Positions 17,860 through 26,496 of a stretch of 64,000 bases of DNA are shown here, piece by piece. Numbering within the stretch: position 1 is the first letter of the stretch; each line of letters opens with the position of its first letter. The notes beneath the pieces were generated by a model. That model made no database searches and was not told where the DNA came from. It was given only the letters and a program-made list of their open reading frames with translations. The stretch covers positions 310,001 through 374,000 of the forward strand of contig NZ_BMSY01000008.1 in assembly GCF_014649395.1 (NCBI RefSeq). The letters are read 5' to 3'. The stretch is from Streptomyces aureoverticillatus (GTDB taxonomy: Bacteria > Actinomycetota > Actinomycetes > Streptomycetales > Streptomycetaceae). A program made the position numbers and the translations under genes.

Positions 17860-19149
17860 ATGCAAGACCAGCCCCCCTCGGCCTGCCCCCACGCCACCCC
17901 CGCCACCCCGCCGAAGCCCCCCGCGCCCGACCTCTTCACGTGGGAGTTCGCCAGCAACCCCTACCCGGCGTACGCCTGGCTCCGCGAGCACGCCCCCGTA
18001 CACCGGACCACCCTCCCCAGCGGGGTGGAGGCCTGGCTGGTCACCCGCTACGCCGACGCCCGGCAGGCACTCGCCGACCAGCGGCTCAGCAAGAACCCGG
18101 CGCACCACGACGAGCCCGCGCACGCCAAGGGCAAGACCGGCATTCCGGGCGAGCGCAAGGCCGAGCTGATGACGCATCTGCTCAACATCGACCCGCCGGA
18201 CCACACCCGGCTGCGCCGCCTGGTGTCGAAGGCGTTCACGCCGCGTCGCGTGGCCGAGTTCGCGCCGCGCGTGCAGGAGCTGACGGACCGGCTCATCGAC
18301 GGATTCGAGGAGAGGGGTGAGGCCGACCTCATCCACGAGTTCGCCTTCCCGCTCCCCATTTACGCGATTTGCGACCTGCTCGGCGTCCCCCGCGAGGACC
18401 AGGACGACTTCCGCGACTGGGCGGGCATGATGATCCGGCACGGCGGGGGACCGCGTGGCGGGGTCGCGCGGTCGGTGAAGAAGATGCGGGGCTATCTCGC
18501 CGAGCTGATCCACCGCAAGCGGGAGGATCCCGGAGAAGACCTCATCTCGGGACTCATCCGCGCCTCCGACCACGGCGAGCACCTCACCGAGAACGAGGCC
18601 GCCGCGATGGCCTTCATCCTCCTCTTCGCCGGGTTCGAGACGACGGTCAACCTCATCGGGAACGGTACGTACGCGCTGCTCACGCACCCCGAGCAGCGGG
18701 AGGAGCTGCAGCGGTCCCTGAGCGCCGGGCACACCGCGCTCCTGGAGACCGGCATCGAGGAACTGCTCCGCTTCGACGGCCCCGTCGAACTGGCCACCTG
18801 GCGCTTCGCCACCGAGCCGCTGTGTATCGGCGGCCAGGACATCGCCACCGGCGACCCCGTCCTCGTCGTGCTCGCCGCCGCCGACCGCGACCCCGCGCGC
18901 TTCGAGAACCCCGACCTCCTCGACCTCTCCCGGCGCGACAACCAGCACCTCGGATACGGCCACGGCATCCACTACTGCCTCGGCGCCCCGCTGGCCCGCC
19001 TGGAGGGCCAGACGGCCCTGGCGACGCTGCTGCGCAGGCTGCCCGACCTGCAACTCGCCGCCGACCCGGAGGAGTTGCGGTGGCGCGGCGGGCTCATCAT
19101 GCGCGGCCTGCGCACCCTGCCGGTGACGTTCACACCGCCCGGCCGCTGA
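17860..19149 (+). CDS. Cytochrome P450, CYP107-like
   Basis: This 429-residue soluble bacterial P450 has the oxygen-binding I-helix motif AGFETT at 257-262, ExxR at 301-304, and the heme loop HLGYGHGIHYCLG with ligand Cys373. The usual Phe of the heme loop is Tyr. It would oxidise a small substrate with electrons from a ferredoxin; no ferredoxin gene is adjacent. In S. coelicolor the P450 next to the Rpf genes is, as I recall, CYP107U1, reported to affect sporulation. The substrate cannot be read from the sequence. Confidence 0.93.
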   Translation: MQDQPPSACPHATPATPPKPPAPDLFTWEFASNPYPAYAWLREHAPVHRTTLPSGVEAWLVTRYADARQALADQRLSKNPAHHDEPAHAKGKTGIPGERKAELMTHLLNIDPPDHTRLRRLVSKAFTPRRVAEFAPRVQELTDRLIDGFEERGEADLIHEFAFPLPIYAICDLLGVPREDQDDFRDWAGMMIRHGGGPRGGVARSVKKMRGYLAELIHRKREDPGEDLISGLIRASDHGEHLTENEAAAMAFILLFAGFETTVNLIGNGTYALLTHPEQREELQRSLSAGHTALLETGIEELLRFDGPVELATWRFATEPLCIGGQDIATGDPVLVVLAAADRDPARFENPDLLDLSRRDNQHLGYGHGIHYCLGAPLARLEGQTALATLLRRLPDLQLAADPEELRWRGGLIMRGLRTLPVTFTPPGR

Positions 19150-19158
19150 CGGCGGGTC

Positions 19159-19231
19159 CGGTACGTGACTGACGTACCGTCACGGCTGTGACTTTCACGT
19201 GATCTGCGCTGCATCGACTTGTGACTGACGT
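19159..19231. promoter_or_regulatory. Inverted and direct repeats upstream of the first rpf gene
   Basis: CGGTACGT and ACGTACCG (19159-19166, 19172-19179) form a perfect 8-bp inverted repeat. Within it begins GTGACTGACGT (19165-19175), which recurs at 19221-19231. TCACGTGA lies between them. The cluster could be a terminator for the P450 gene, an operator for the rpf gene, or both. Confidence 0.4.
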
Positions 19232-19328
19232 TCGACTGCGGCTACGTTCACGACGGCTCGGCACCCCGGTGCACCCCCACCGCACCCTGTGCCGCGGCTG
19301 TCTCTGTCGTCGCTCGAAAGGCACGTGC

Positions 19329-20417
19329 ATGCTCTCCGGCCAAGGCCGTCACCGCCGTCCCCGCCAGGCCCCGGCGATCGTCGTCGCGGCGGGCGTCACC
19401 GGTTCCGCCATCGCGATTCCGCTGCTCGGCGCCACCAGCGCGAGCGCGGCGGACGCCGACACGTGGGACCAGGTCGCGGCGTGCGAGAGCGGCGGCGCGT
19501 GGAGCGCCGACGAGGGCAACGGGTACTACGGCGGACTGCAGTTGTCGCAGGACACCTGGGAGAACTACGGCGGCCTCGGGTACGCGCCGAGCGCCGACCA
19601 GGCCAGCCGCTCCCAGCAGATCGCCGTCGCCGAGGACGTCCTGGCCGACCAGGGCCCCGACGCCTGGCCGAGCTGCGCGGCGGTCGCGGGCCTCACCCAG
19701 GGCGGCGAGGCCGCCGACGTCGACCCGGGCCTGCCGCCCGCGTCGACGGAGCCCGCGGAGCCGTCCGACGAGACGGGCAAGGACTCCGGGGACACAGCCG
19801 ACTCCGGGGACAAGGCCGACTCGGGTGACTCCGCCGGTTCCGGAGACAAGGACCGCGCCGGGGACGGCAAGGCGGAGGCGGGCCAGGAAACCGGCAAGCA
19901 CCGCAAGCCCGGCAGCGGCGACGCCGCCGAGGAGGACGGCGAGAAGGATAAGGCGGAGCAGGACGGGAAGGCCGGTAAGGAGGGGAAGGGCGAGAAGGGG
20001 GACGCGTCCGCGGACGAGGGCGGCAAGTCCGAGGGCCGTGACAGCACTTCACCCGACTCCGGGGCCCCCGGCGCCTCCGAGGGCTCGTCGGACCCGTCGG
20101 AGCGTCCCTCCGGGCGCCACCGCGGCTCCAGCGCGGACGAGGACACGGAGGGCGAGTCCGGCGCGGGCTCCGCGGGCCGGCACGCCTCGCGCGGTGAGGA
20201 CCGCGACTCGCGTGCCACCGACGGCACCACGGACACCTACACGGTCCGCTCCGGTGACAACCTCTCCCGGATCGCCGACCGTCACGACCTTGACGGCGGC
20301 TGGTCCTCCCTGTACGCGGAGAACAAGAAGACCGTCGGTTCCGACCCGGACCTCATCCTTCCCGGTCAGCGACTCGAACTGAGCGAGAAGCAGGCGGCGG
20401 AGGCGGACCGGAAGTAG
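19329..20417 (+). CDS. Resuscitation-promoting factor with long acidic linker and LysM
   Basis: This 362-residue secreted muralytic enzyme has a signal peptide ending near residue 40 (TSASA) and an Rpf lysozyme-like domain at about 43-118 with the catalytic Glu53 in ACESGG. A low-complexity linker of about 165 residues follows, made mostly of Gly, Asp, Ser, Glu and Lys, and a C-terminal LysM module (about 295-350) binds peptidoglycan. Rpf enzymes cut glycan strands and promote spore germination and outgrowth. It is followed by a second Rpf gene of the same layout but a different linker. The ATG at 19329 has GAAAGG upstream. Confidence 0.92.
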   Translation: MLSGQGRHRRPRQAPAIVVAAGVTGSAIAIPLLGATSASAADADTWDQVAACESGGAWSADEGNGYYGGLQLSQDTWENYGGLGYAPSADQASRSQQIAVAEDVLADQGPDAWPSCAAVAGLTQGGEAADVDPGLPPASTEPAEPSDETGKDSGDTADSGDKADSGDSAGSGDKDRAGDGKAEAGQETGKHRKPGSGDAAEEDGEKDKAEQDGKAGKEGKGEKGDASADEGGKSEGRDSTSPDSGAPGASEGSSDPSERPSGRHRGSSADEDTEGESGAGSAGRHASRGEDRDSRATDGTTDTYTVRSGDNLSRIADRHDLDGGWSSLYAENKKTVGSDPDLILPGQRLELSEKQAAEADRK

Positions 20418-20583
20418 GTGCGGCGGAGCGGAAGTTGACCGGCAGTTCGCGGTTAATGTCCGGTTTAAAGACGGTGAGAGGCAAGTGAGAGATGGGTCTC
20501 AGAAGCCCTGATCGTCTTTGAAATTCCGGTGATTGCCTGTCTACGGTCGTGACCGCTCGCCACAGCGGGCCCCGCCGGTCGGT

Positions 20584-20798
20584 ACGCCGAATCCTGCCAA
20601 CGGCCGGACGGGAACAGTCGTCGCTTCGAGCGCCGAAGGCAGGAGCGGGGGACCCAAGGTAAGCGCCGGGCCCGTCCGTTGAGCAGCGAGCAAGTGAGCC
20701 GCCGCACGACGGACAGGAACGGCTAGGGGTGAAGTCGCACGCAAGCCGTGCGGCCGGGCACTCACCCGCCCGAACCCGACAGCTCACCTCGCAGGCGT
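20584..20798 (+). promoter_or_regulatory. c-di-AMP riboswitch (ydaO-yuaA class)
   Basis: The leader of the second rpf gene contains the conserved ydaO blocks in order: GAGCGGGGGACCCA (20643-20656), AGGGGTGAA (20725-20733), and CCCGACAGCTCACCTCG (20775-20791). P1 pairs ACGCC at 20584-20588 with GGCGT at 20794-20798. Pairing of TCCTGCC with GGCAGGA (around 20592-20645) closes another stem. A ydaO riboswitch in front of rpfA is known in Streptomyces, where c-di-AMP lowers rpfA expression. The aptamer ends 2 bases before the ribosome site GTGAGGGGA, with no room for a terminator between. Confidence 0.92.
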
Positions 20799-20816
20799 CG
20801 GTGAGGGGATCACTCC

Positions 20817-21551
20817 ATGCTGTTTTCCAGCAAGGGCAAGCACCGCCGTCCGTCCAAGGCCACGCGTGCCGCCACCGTCGTCGGTGTCACCGGCGCCGCC
20901 GTGGCCGCCCCGCTGATGGCGACCGGCACGGCGAACGCCGCCACCGCCGACCAGTGGGACCGGGTCGCGCAGTGCGAGGCCGGCGGCAACTGGTCCATCA
21001 ACACCGGCAACGGCTACTACGGCGGCCTGCAGTTCTCGGCCTCCACCTGGGCCGCGTACGGCGGCACCAAGTACGCCGCCACGGCCGACAAGGCCTCCAA
21101 GGCCCAGCAGATCGAGATCGGCCAGAAGGTCCTCGCGGGCCAGGGCAAGGGTGCCTGGCCGAGCTGCGGCGTCGGCCTCACGAGCGCCCCGTACAACGGC
21201 GGCGGCGCCGAGCAGCCGCAGCAGCAGGCCAAGCCGCAGCAGCAGGCGCAGCCCCAGCAGCAGGCCAAGCCCCAGCAGCAGGCGCAGCCGCAGCAGCAGG
21301 CCAAGCCGCAGCCGCAGCCGCAGAAGCAGACCGCCCCGCAGACCGAGTCGAAGAAGACCGTCGAGACCCCGACCGGCAAGGTCGTGAAGAAGGGCGACGG
21401 CGAGTACAAGGTCAAGACCGGCGACACGCTCTCCAAGATCGCCGAGTCGCACGACGTCAAGGGCGGCTGGCAGAAGGTCTACAAGCTGAACGGCGACATC
21501 ATCGACGACGCCGACTTCATCTACCCGGGCCAGCAGCTGCACCTCAGCTGA
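20817..21551 (+). CDS. rpfA: Resuscitation-promoting factor RpfA with LysM
   Basis: This 244-residue secreted muralytic enzyme has a signal peptide to about residue 41 (GTANA) and an Rpf domain at about 43-120 with catalytic Glu54 in QCEAGGNW. A linker of alternating PQQQAKPQQQAQ units (nucleotides about 21214-21330) follows, then a LysM module at about 196-243 (EYKVKTGDTLSKIAESHDV). Its mRNA leader is a ydaO riboswitch, so expression responds to c-di-AMP and hence to envelope and osmotic state. GTGAGGGGA is a good ribosome site 8 bases before the ATG. Confidence 0.94.
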   Translation: MLFSSKGKHRRPSKATRAATVVGVTGAAVAAPLMATGTANAATADQWDRVAQCEAGGNWSINTGNGYYGGLQFSASTWAAYGGTKYAATADKASKAQQIEIGQKVLAGQGKGAWPSCGVGLTSAPYNGGGAEQPQQQAKPQQQAQPQQQAKPQQQAQPQQQAKPQPQPQKQTAPQTESKKTVETPTGKVVKKGDGEYKVKTGDTLSKIAESHDVKGGWQKVYKLNGDIIDDADFIYPGQQLHLS

Positions 21552-21612
21552 AGCTGAGCCCCGCCCTGAACATGTCCTGAACATGCAGGGTGCCCCCGTC
21601 CCCACGGGTCCC

Positions 21613-21655
21613 CCTCGCCCCGGTGCGCGTATCCCCCGTACGCACCGGGGCGAGG
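21613..21655 (+). terminator. Terminator after rpfA
   Basis: Two 15-base arms (21613-21627, 21641-21655) pair perfectly around a 13-base loop, 61 bases after the rpfA stop. Confidence 0.75.
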
Positions 21656-21939
21656 TGCTGTCCGCCCCCGCGGCCGCCGCCCCGGGCCGTCCCTGTCGGG
21701 GCGGCCTGTACGCCATGGGCGAAGCTACCGGCCGGTAGAACCCGGGCTTCCGTCCTGATTCCCGGGGAATTGGCCCGCCCGTCGTCCCACGGGGCGGGCG
21801 GTCGGCTGGCCGAAGCTCCCGGGCCCGTTAGGCTCAGGAGACGCAGGGCCGATGAAGACCATGCAAGCCATGCGCAAGCCGCGCCCACGCCAGGCGCACG
21901 CCATGCGCCCCCAGCGTCACATCCCAGAAGGAGATGCTC
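21656..21939 (+). other. Leader and promoter region of eno
   Basis: I see no gene here. GCCCGCCCG and CGGGCGGGC-type arms form a hairpin around 21776-21800. TAGGCT near 21830 could be a -10 box for eno. The segment 21855-21925 is read neither by a recognisable protein nor by a known RNA family. Confidence 0.4.
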
Positions 21940-23229
21940 GTGCCGTCCATCGACGTCGTCGTAGCCCGGGAAATCCTGGACTCCCGAGGCAACCCCACGG
22001 TCGAGGTCGAGGTCGGCCTCGACGACGGGTCCACCGGCCGCGCCGCGGTCCCGTCCGGCGCCTCCACCGGCGCCTTCGAGGCCATCGAACTGCGTGACGG
22101 AGACGCCAACCGCTACGGCGGCAAGGGTGTCGAGAAGGCCGTTCTCGCCGTCATCGAGCAGATCGGCCCGGAGCTCGTCGGCTACGACGCCACCGAGCAG
22201 CGCCTGATCGACCAGGCGATGTTCGACCTCGACGCCACCGACAACAAGGGCTCGCTCGGCGCCAACGCCATCCTCGGCGTCTCCCTCGCCGTCGCGCACG
22301 CCGCGTCCGAGGCCTCCGACCTGCCGCTGTTCCGCTACCTCGGCGGCCCGAACGCGCACCTGCTGCCGGTGCCGATGATGAACATCCTGAACGGCGGGTC
22401 CCACGCGGACTCCAACGTGGACATCCAGGAGTTCATGATCGCCCCGATCGGCGCGGAGTCCTTCTCGGAGGCGCTGCGCTGGGGCGCCGAGGTCTACCAC
22501 ACGCTGAAGAAGGTCCTGAAGACCAAGGGCCTGTCGACCGGTCTGGGCGACGAGGGCGGCTTCGCGCCGAACCTGGAGTCGAACCGCGCCGCCCTCGACC
22601 TCATCGTCGAGGCCATCAAGCAGGCCGGCTACGTCCCCGGCGAGCAGATCGCGCTCGCGCTCGACGTCGCCGCGTCCGAGTTCTACAAGGACGGCAGCTA
22701 CGAGTTCGAGGGCAAGTCCCGCTCGGCCGCCGAGATGACCGAGTACTACGCCGAGCTCGTCGAGGCGTACCCGCTGGTCTCCATCGAGGACCCGCTGTAC
22801 GAGGACGACTGGGACGGCTGGAAGATCATCACCGACAAGCTGGGCGACAAGGTCCAGATCGTCGGCGACGACCTCTTCGTCACCAACCCCGAGCGCCTCT
22901 CCCGCGGCATCGAGGAAGGCGCCGCCAACGCGCTCCTGGTGAAGGTCAACCAGATCGGCTCGCTGACCGAGACCCTGGACGCCGTCGAGCTGGCCCAGCG
23001 CAACGGCTTCAAGTGCATGATGTCCCACCGCTCCGGCGAGACCGAGGACGTCACCATCGCCGACCTCGCGGTCGCCGTGAACTGCGGCCAGATCAAGACC
23101 GGCGCCCCGGCCCGCTCGGACCGCGTCGCCAAGTACAACCAGCTGCTCCGCATCGAGGAGATCCTCGACGACGCGGCGGTGTACGCGGGTCGCTCGGCGT
23201 TCCCCCGGTTTCGCTCCGCGAACCAGTAG
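21940..23229 (+). CDS. eno: Enolase
   Basis: This 429-residue enzyme converts 2-phosphoglycerate to phosphoenolpyruvate in glycolysis. Hallmarks are SGASTGAFEAIELRDGD near the N terminus, the Mg ligands in ALDVAASE, SIEDPLYEDDWDGW and GDDLFVTN, the catalytic Lys in LLVKVNQIGSL, and the signature MMSHRSGETED. The length is standard. The GTG at 21940 is preceded by AGAAGGAGA at good spacing; the ATG at 21934 is too close to that site. It is followed by a hairpin and the divIC-like gene, the usual actinobacterial order. Confidence 0.98.
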   Translation: MPSIDVVVAREILDSRGNPTVEVEVGLDDGSTGRAAVPSGASTGAFEAIELRDGDANRYGGKGVEKAVLAVIEQIGPELVGYDATEQRLIDQAMFDLDATDNKGSLGANAILGVSLAVAHAASEASDLPLFRYLGGPNAHLLPVPMMNILNGGSHADSNVDIQEFMIAPIGAESFSEALRWGAEVYHTLKKVLKTKGLSTGLGDEGGFAPNLESNRAALDLIVEAIKQAGYVPGEQIALALDVAASEFYKDGSYEFEGKSRSAAEMTEYYAELVEAYPLVSIEDPLYEDDWDGWKIITDKLGDKVQIVGDDLFVTNPERLSRGIEEGAANALLVKVNQIGSLTETLDAVELAQRNGFKCMMSHRSGETEDVTIADLAVAVNCGQIKTGAPARSDRVAKYNQLLRIEEILDDAAVYAGRSAFPRFRSANQ

Positions 23230-23269
23230 GCACAGCAAGGGCTGAGAGCCAAGGCCTAGCCAGTCGTAC

Positions 23270-23312
23270 GTACGTCCCCGTACTCGGTCCCGTACCGTGT
23301 GCGGGGACGTAC
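23270..23312 (+). terminator. Hairpin between eno and divIC-like gene
   Basis: GTACGTCCCCG (23270-23280) pairs with CGGGGACGTAC (23302-23312) around a 21-base loop. It may attenuate read-through from eno. Confidence 0.5.
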
Positions 23313-23350
23313 TCACGTATTGGGTTTGACGCGACCGGGGAGGCGGCGAG

Positions 23351-23899
23351 ATGGCCGGGAAAGTCCGGGACAAGGACCGGTTCTCCACGGCGACCCGGCT
23401 GCGGCTGCTCGGCGAGCAGACCGCCGAGCGCGTCTACCGCTCGCAGACCAAGCGGCAGGCGCGCCGCTCCCGGCTCACCGGCCGGGCCGCGCTCCTCGTG
23501 CTCGTCGTCTGCTCGCTGGTCGTGGCGCTCGCCTACCCGATGCGGCAGTACGTGTCGCAGCGCGCCGAGATCGCCGAGCAGCGGCAGAAGCAGGCCGAGC
23601 ACCGCGAGAACGTGGAGCGGCTGCGCGACGAGAAGGCCCGCTGGCAGGACGACGCGTACGCCGAGCAGCGCATCCGGGACCGGCTGCACTATGTGATGCC
23701 GGGCGAGACCGGGTTCACCGTCATCGACCCGGCGGCCGCCGACGGCCACCGCAGGGACGAGGGCGCGGCCGACCGGCCCTGGTACGCGAACGTCTGGGAC
23801 GGCGTGGACAAGGCCGACCGGGCCGACCGGGCCGACCGCGCCGACCGCGCCGACCGGGCCGCCCGCGCCGACAAGGCCGGGCGCGTCGACGGCGGCTGA
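23351..23899 (+). CDS. Septum formation initiator, DivIC/FtsB family
   Basis: This 182-residue bitopic membrane protein of the divisome has a basic N-terminal part, one membrane helix (about residues 46-64), a coiled coil (about 70-105, QRAEIAEQRQKQAEHRENVERL) and the FtsB-like RIRDRLHYVMPGE motif. The C-terminal 30 residues consist of Asp-Arg-Ala repeats that are not part of the family core (in-frame GACCGGGCC-type units at about 23815-23870). It probably bridges FtsL and FtsQ-type proteins during septation. The gene lies between eno and a DUF501 gene. Confidence 0.9.
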   Translation: MAGKVRDKDRFSTATRLRLLGEQTAERVYRSQTKRQARRSRLTGRAALLVLVVCSLVVALAYPMRQYVSQRAEIAEQRQKQAEHRENVERLRDEKARWQDDAYAEQRIRDRLHYVMPGETGFTVIDPAAADGHRRDEGAADRPWYANVWDGVDKADRADRADRADRADRAARADKAGRVDGG

Positions 23900-23964
23900 C
23901 GTACCGTTTGACTCCTTTGACTTCCTCGACTTCGCCGTAGCACCGAACGAACCGAAAGACAGGC

Positions 23965-24489
23965 ATGGAAACGCCCCCGCCCCAGACCGAGCCCACCCCG
24001 CCCACGGACGCCGACATCGCCGCGTTCCAGGAGCAGCTCGGGCGCCCGCCGCGCGGTCTGCGCGCCATCGCGCACCGCTGCCCCTGCGGCAACCCGGACG
24101 TGGTCGAGACGGCACCCCGGCTGCCCGACGGCACGCCGTTCCCGACGACGTACTACCTGACGTGCCCGCGGGCCGCGTCCGCGATCGGGACCCTGGAAGC
24201 CAACGGCGTCATGAAGGAGATGACGGAGCGGCTGGCGACCGATCCCGAGCTTGCCGCCGCGTACCGGGCCGCGCACGAGGACTACATCGCGCGGCGCGAC
24301 TCCATCGAGGTGCTTGAAGGGTTTCCCTCGGCCGGGGGCATGCCGGACCGCGTGAAGTGCCTGCACGTACTCGTGGCCCACTCGCTGGCCGCGGGGCCGG
24401 GGGTGAACCCGCTCGGCGACGAGGCCATTGCCATGTTGCCGGAGTGGTGGCTGAAGGGCCCGTGCGTGGGCACCGCCGACTCTGCCTGA
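23965..24489 (+). CDS. DUF501 family protein
   Basis: This 174-residue conserved actinobacterial protein of unknown function has two Cys residues in HRCPCGNPDVVET and a Cys in YYLTCPRA that could bind a metal. The conserved ending block around RVKCLHVLVAHSLAAGPGVNPLGDEA carries another Cys and His. It is almost always found between divIC and ppx in this phylum, which suggests a link to envelope growth or polyphosphate, but no activity is established. Confidence 0.88.
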   Translation: METPPPQTEPTPPTDADIAAFQEQLGRPPRGLRAIAHRCPCGNPDVVETAPRLPDGTPFPTTYYLTCPRAASAIGTLEANGVMKEMTERLATDPELAAAYRAAHEDYIARRDSIEVLEGFPSAGGMPDRVKCLHVLVAHSLAAGPGVNPLGDEAIAMLPEWWLKGPCVGTADSA

Positions 24490-24660
24490 CCCGGCACCGG
24501 GGTTGCCCTGCCCGCCGCTCCGCGGCGGGCATTCCCCACCCACCCGCCCTTACTGCCTGCCCCACACATTTCCGCACCGTGTGGGCAGCTGGGCCGCCAG
24601 GGGCGGCACGGGTGGGCACACCCCCGTCCGACGGCACCGTCAACGACAAGGAGAACCCCG

Positions 24661-25626
24661 ATGACCCGCGTGGCAGCCATCGACTGCGGCACGAACTCGA
24701 TCCGCCTGCTCGTGGCGGACGCCGACCCGCGGACCGGTGAGCTGGTCGAGCTGGACCGCCGGATGGAGATCGTCCGCCTCGGCCAGGGCGTCGACAAGAC
24801 GGGAAGGCTCGCCCCCGAGGCCCTGGAGCGCACCTTCGCGGCCTGCCGCGCCTACGCCGAGGTCATCAAGGAACTCGGCGCGGAACGCACCCGCTTCGTC
24901 GCCACCTCCGCCTCCCGCGACGCGGAGAACCGCGACGACTTCGTACGCGGCGTCCTGGACATCCTCGGCGTCGAGCCGGAGGTGATCAGCGGCGACCAGG
25001 AGGCCACGTTCTCCTTCACGGGCGCGACGACGGAACTCAAGGGCCGCGAGGACCTCCCCACGCCCTACCTGGTGGTGGACATCGGCGGCGGCTCCACGGA
25101 GTTCGTCGTCGGCGACGGCGAGGTGCGCGCCGCCCGCTCCGTGGACGTCGGCTGCGTACGCATGACGGAGCGTCACCTCGTGCGCGACGGCGCCGTCACC
25201 GATCCGCCCACCGAGGCCCAGGTCGCCGCGATCCGCGCGGACATCGACGCGGCGCTCGACCTCGCGGAGCAGACGGTGCCGCTGCGCGAGGCCCGCACCC
25301 TGGTGGGCCTCGCGGGCTCGGTCACCACGGTGGCCGGCATCGCGCTCGGCCTCGACGCGTACGACTCGGCGGCGATCCACCACTCCCGCATCCCGTACGA
25401 GCGCGTGGCGGAGATCGCCGACCGGCTGGTGCACTCCACGCACGCCGAGCGCGCCGCGATCCCCGTGATGCACCCGGGCCGCGTCGACGTCATCGCCGCG
25501 GGCGCCCTCGTGCTGCTCGCCATCATGGAGCGCACCGGTGCCCGCGAGGTCGTCGTCAGCGAGCACGACATCCTCGACGGCATCGCCTTCGACGTGGCAG
25601 CGGAGGCCGACGAGCTCGAGAGGTAG
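24661..25626 (+). CDS. Exopolyphosphatase / guanosine pentaphosphatase (Ppx/GppA)
   Basis: This 321-residue actin-like ATPase-fold enzyme has phosphate-binding loops DCGTNSIRLLVAD (residues about 7-19), DIGGGSTEFV and GLAGSVTTVAG, and the catalytic Glu in SGDQEATFSF. It hydrolyses inorganic polyphosphate or pppGpp; short single-domain proteins of this type exist with either preference. AAGGAGAAC precedes the ATG. A strong terminator hairpin follows. Confidence 0.93.
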   Translation: MTRVAAIDCGTNSIRLLVADADPRTGELVELDRRMEIVRLGQGVDKTGRLAPEALERTFAACRAYAEVIKELGAERTRFVATSASRDAENRDDFVRGVLDILGVEPEVISGDQEATFSFTGATTELKGREDLPTPYLVVDIGGGSTEFVVGDGEVRAARSVDVGCVRMTERHLVRDGAVTDPPTEAQVAAIRADIDAALDLAEQTVPLREARTLVGLAGSVTTVAGIALGLDAYDSAAIHHSRIPYERVAEIADRLVHSTHAERAAIPVMHPGRVDVIAAGALVLLAIMERTGAREVVVSEHDILDGIAFDVAAEADELER

Positions 25627-25655
25627 GCCAGGGCGGCCACACAACTGGATAGGAC

Positions 25656-25694
25656 GCGGCCCCGGTTCCTCCCCCGCGGAGGAGCCGGGGCCGC
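25656..25694 (+). terminator. Terminator after ppx/gppA
   Basis: GCGGCCCCGG (25656-25665) pairs with CCGGGGCCGC (25685-25694), and an inner TCCTCC/GGAGGA stem extends it to about 16 bp. The run is 30 bases after the stop. Confidence 0.8.
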
Positions 25695-25739
25695 TTCGCT
25701 GAGCGGCTGACCTGCGGTTTCGCGTCTCCACCCGTGCAG

Positions 25740-25809
25740 TGGTGTCATCGATGGCGCATGTGGTGTCACTAATGGCTCGCCATGGTGCCACTCGTGTGCC
25801 ATGATGGCA
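25740..25809. promoter_or_regulatory. Phased direct repeats with inverted repeats upstream of the GtrA-like gene
   Basis: TGGTGTCAT, TGGTGTCACT and TGGTGCCACT start at 25740, 25761 and 25783, spaced 21 and 22 bases, about two helical turns. ATGGC-TC-GCCAT (25772-25783) and TGCCAT-G-ATGGCA (25797-25809) are inverted repeats in the same tract. This looks like a multi-site operator; the regulator is unknown. Confidence 0.5.
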
Positions 25810-25891
25810 GCACGGGCAGCGCGCCCCTCTTGGTCTCCCGGGCCGAGGGGCGCGCGTTTCGCGGAGTGAAGCCACTAAAAGGGGTCGGATC

Positions 25892-26419
25892 ATGGAGACA
25901 GCGCAGAGCCAGGAGCAGGTGGCGGCGCCCGGCGCCGTCGCCGCCTTCGCCCGCTTCGTGCTCTGCGGCGGCGGGGTGGGCATCGCCTCCAGCTTCGCCG
26001 TGGCGGCCCTCGCCTCCTGGATTCCCTGGGTCCTGGCCAACGCCCTGATCACCGTGGTCTCCACGCTCCTCGCCACCGAGCTGCACGCCCGCTTCACCTT
26101 CGGCGCGGGCGGGCGCGCGACCTGGCGCCAGCACGCGCAGTCGGCCGGGTCCGCGGCGGCCGCGTACGTGGTGACCAGCGTGGCGATGCTGGTGCTCCAC
26201 CAGCTGGCGGCGGCGCCCGGTGCGGTGCTCGAGCAGGTCGTCTACCTGTCGGCCTCCGCGCTCGCCGGTGTCGCGCGGTTCGTGGTGCTGCGCCTCGTCG
26301 TCTTCGCGCGGAACCGCTCGGGGGCCGTGGCCACCGTCGGTGCCGCCCGTCCCGTGCGCGCGAGCGTGGCCCGCGACGCGGCTCCGGCCGACCCCGCAGT
26401 GCTCTGCTACGCCGCCTGA
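25892..26419 (+). CDS. GtrA-like four-helix membrane protein
   Basis: This 175-residue protein has four predicted membrane helices (about 18-40, 44-65, 88-108, 117-140). The overall pattern matches GtrA/DPMS-type flippase-like proteins, which help move lipid-linked sugars or modify cell wall polymers: FVLCGGGVGIASSFAVAAL, then ELHARFTF before a basic loop. The C-terminal tail is Ala-rich. An AAAAGGGG ribosome site supports the start. The upstream tract of phased repeats suggests specific control. Confidence 0.65.
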   Translation: METAQSQEQVAAPGAVAAFARFVLCGGGVGIASSFAVAALASWIPWVLANALITVVSTLLATELHARFTFGAGGRATWRQHAQSAGSAAAAYVVTSVAMLVLHQLAAAPGAVLEQVVYLSASALAGVARFVVLRLVVFARNRSGAVATVGAARPVRASVARDAAPADPAVLCYAA

Positions 26420-26496
26420 TCACCCGGCCGGGCGGGGTCCGAAAGGCGTCTCGGCGACTCCCTTTGGGGCTCTCGGGAACTCCCCGGCCGAAAACT

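Noticed and set aside
21544..23388. 614-codon open frame on the minus strand opposite eno
   Set aside because: Shadow of a definite enolase gene, with no family resemblance of its own.
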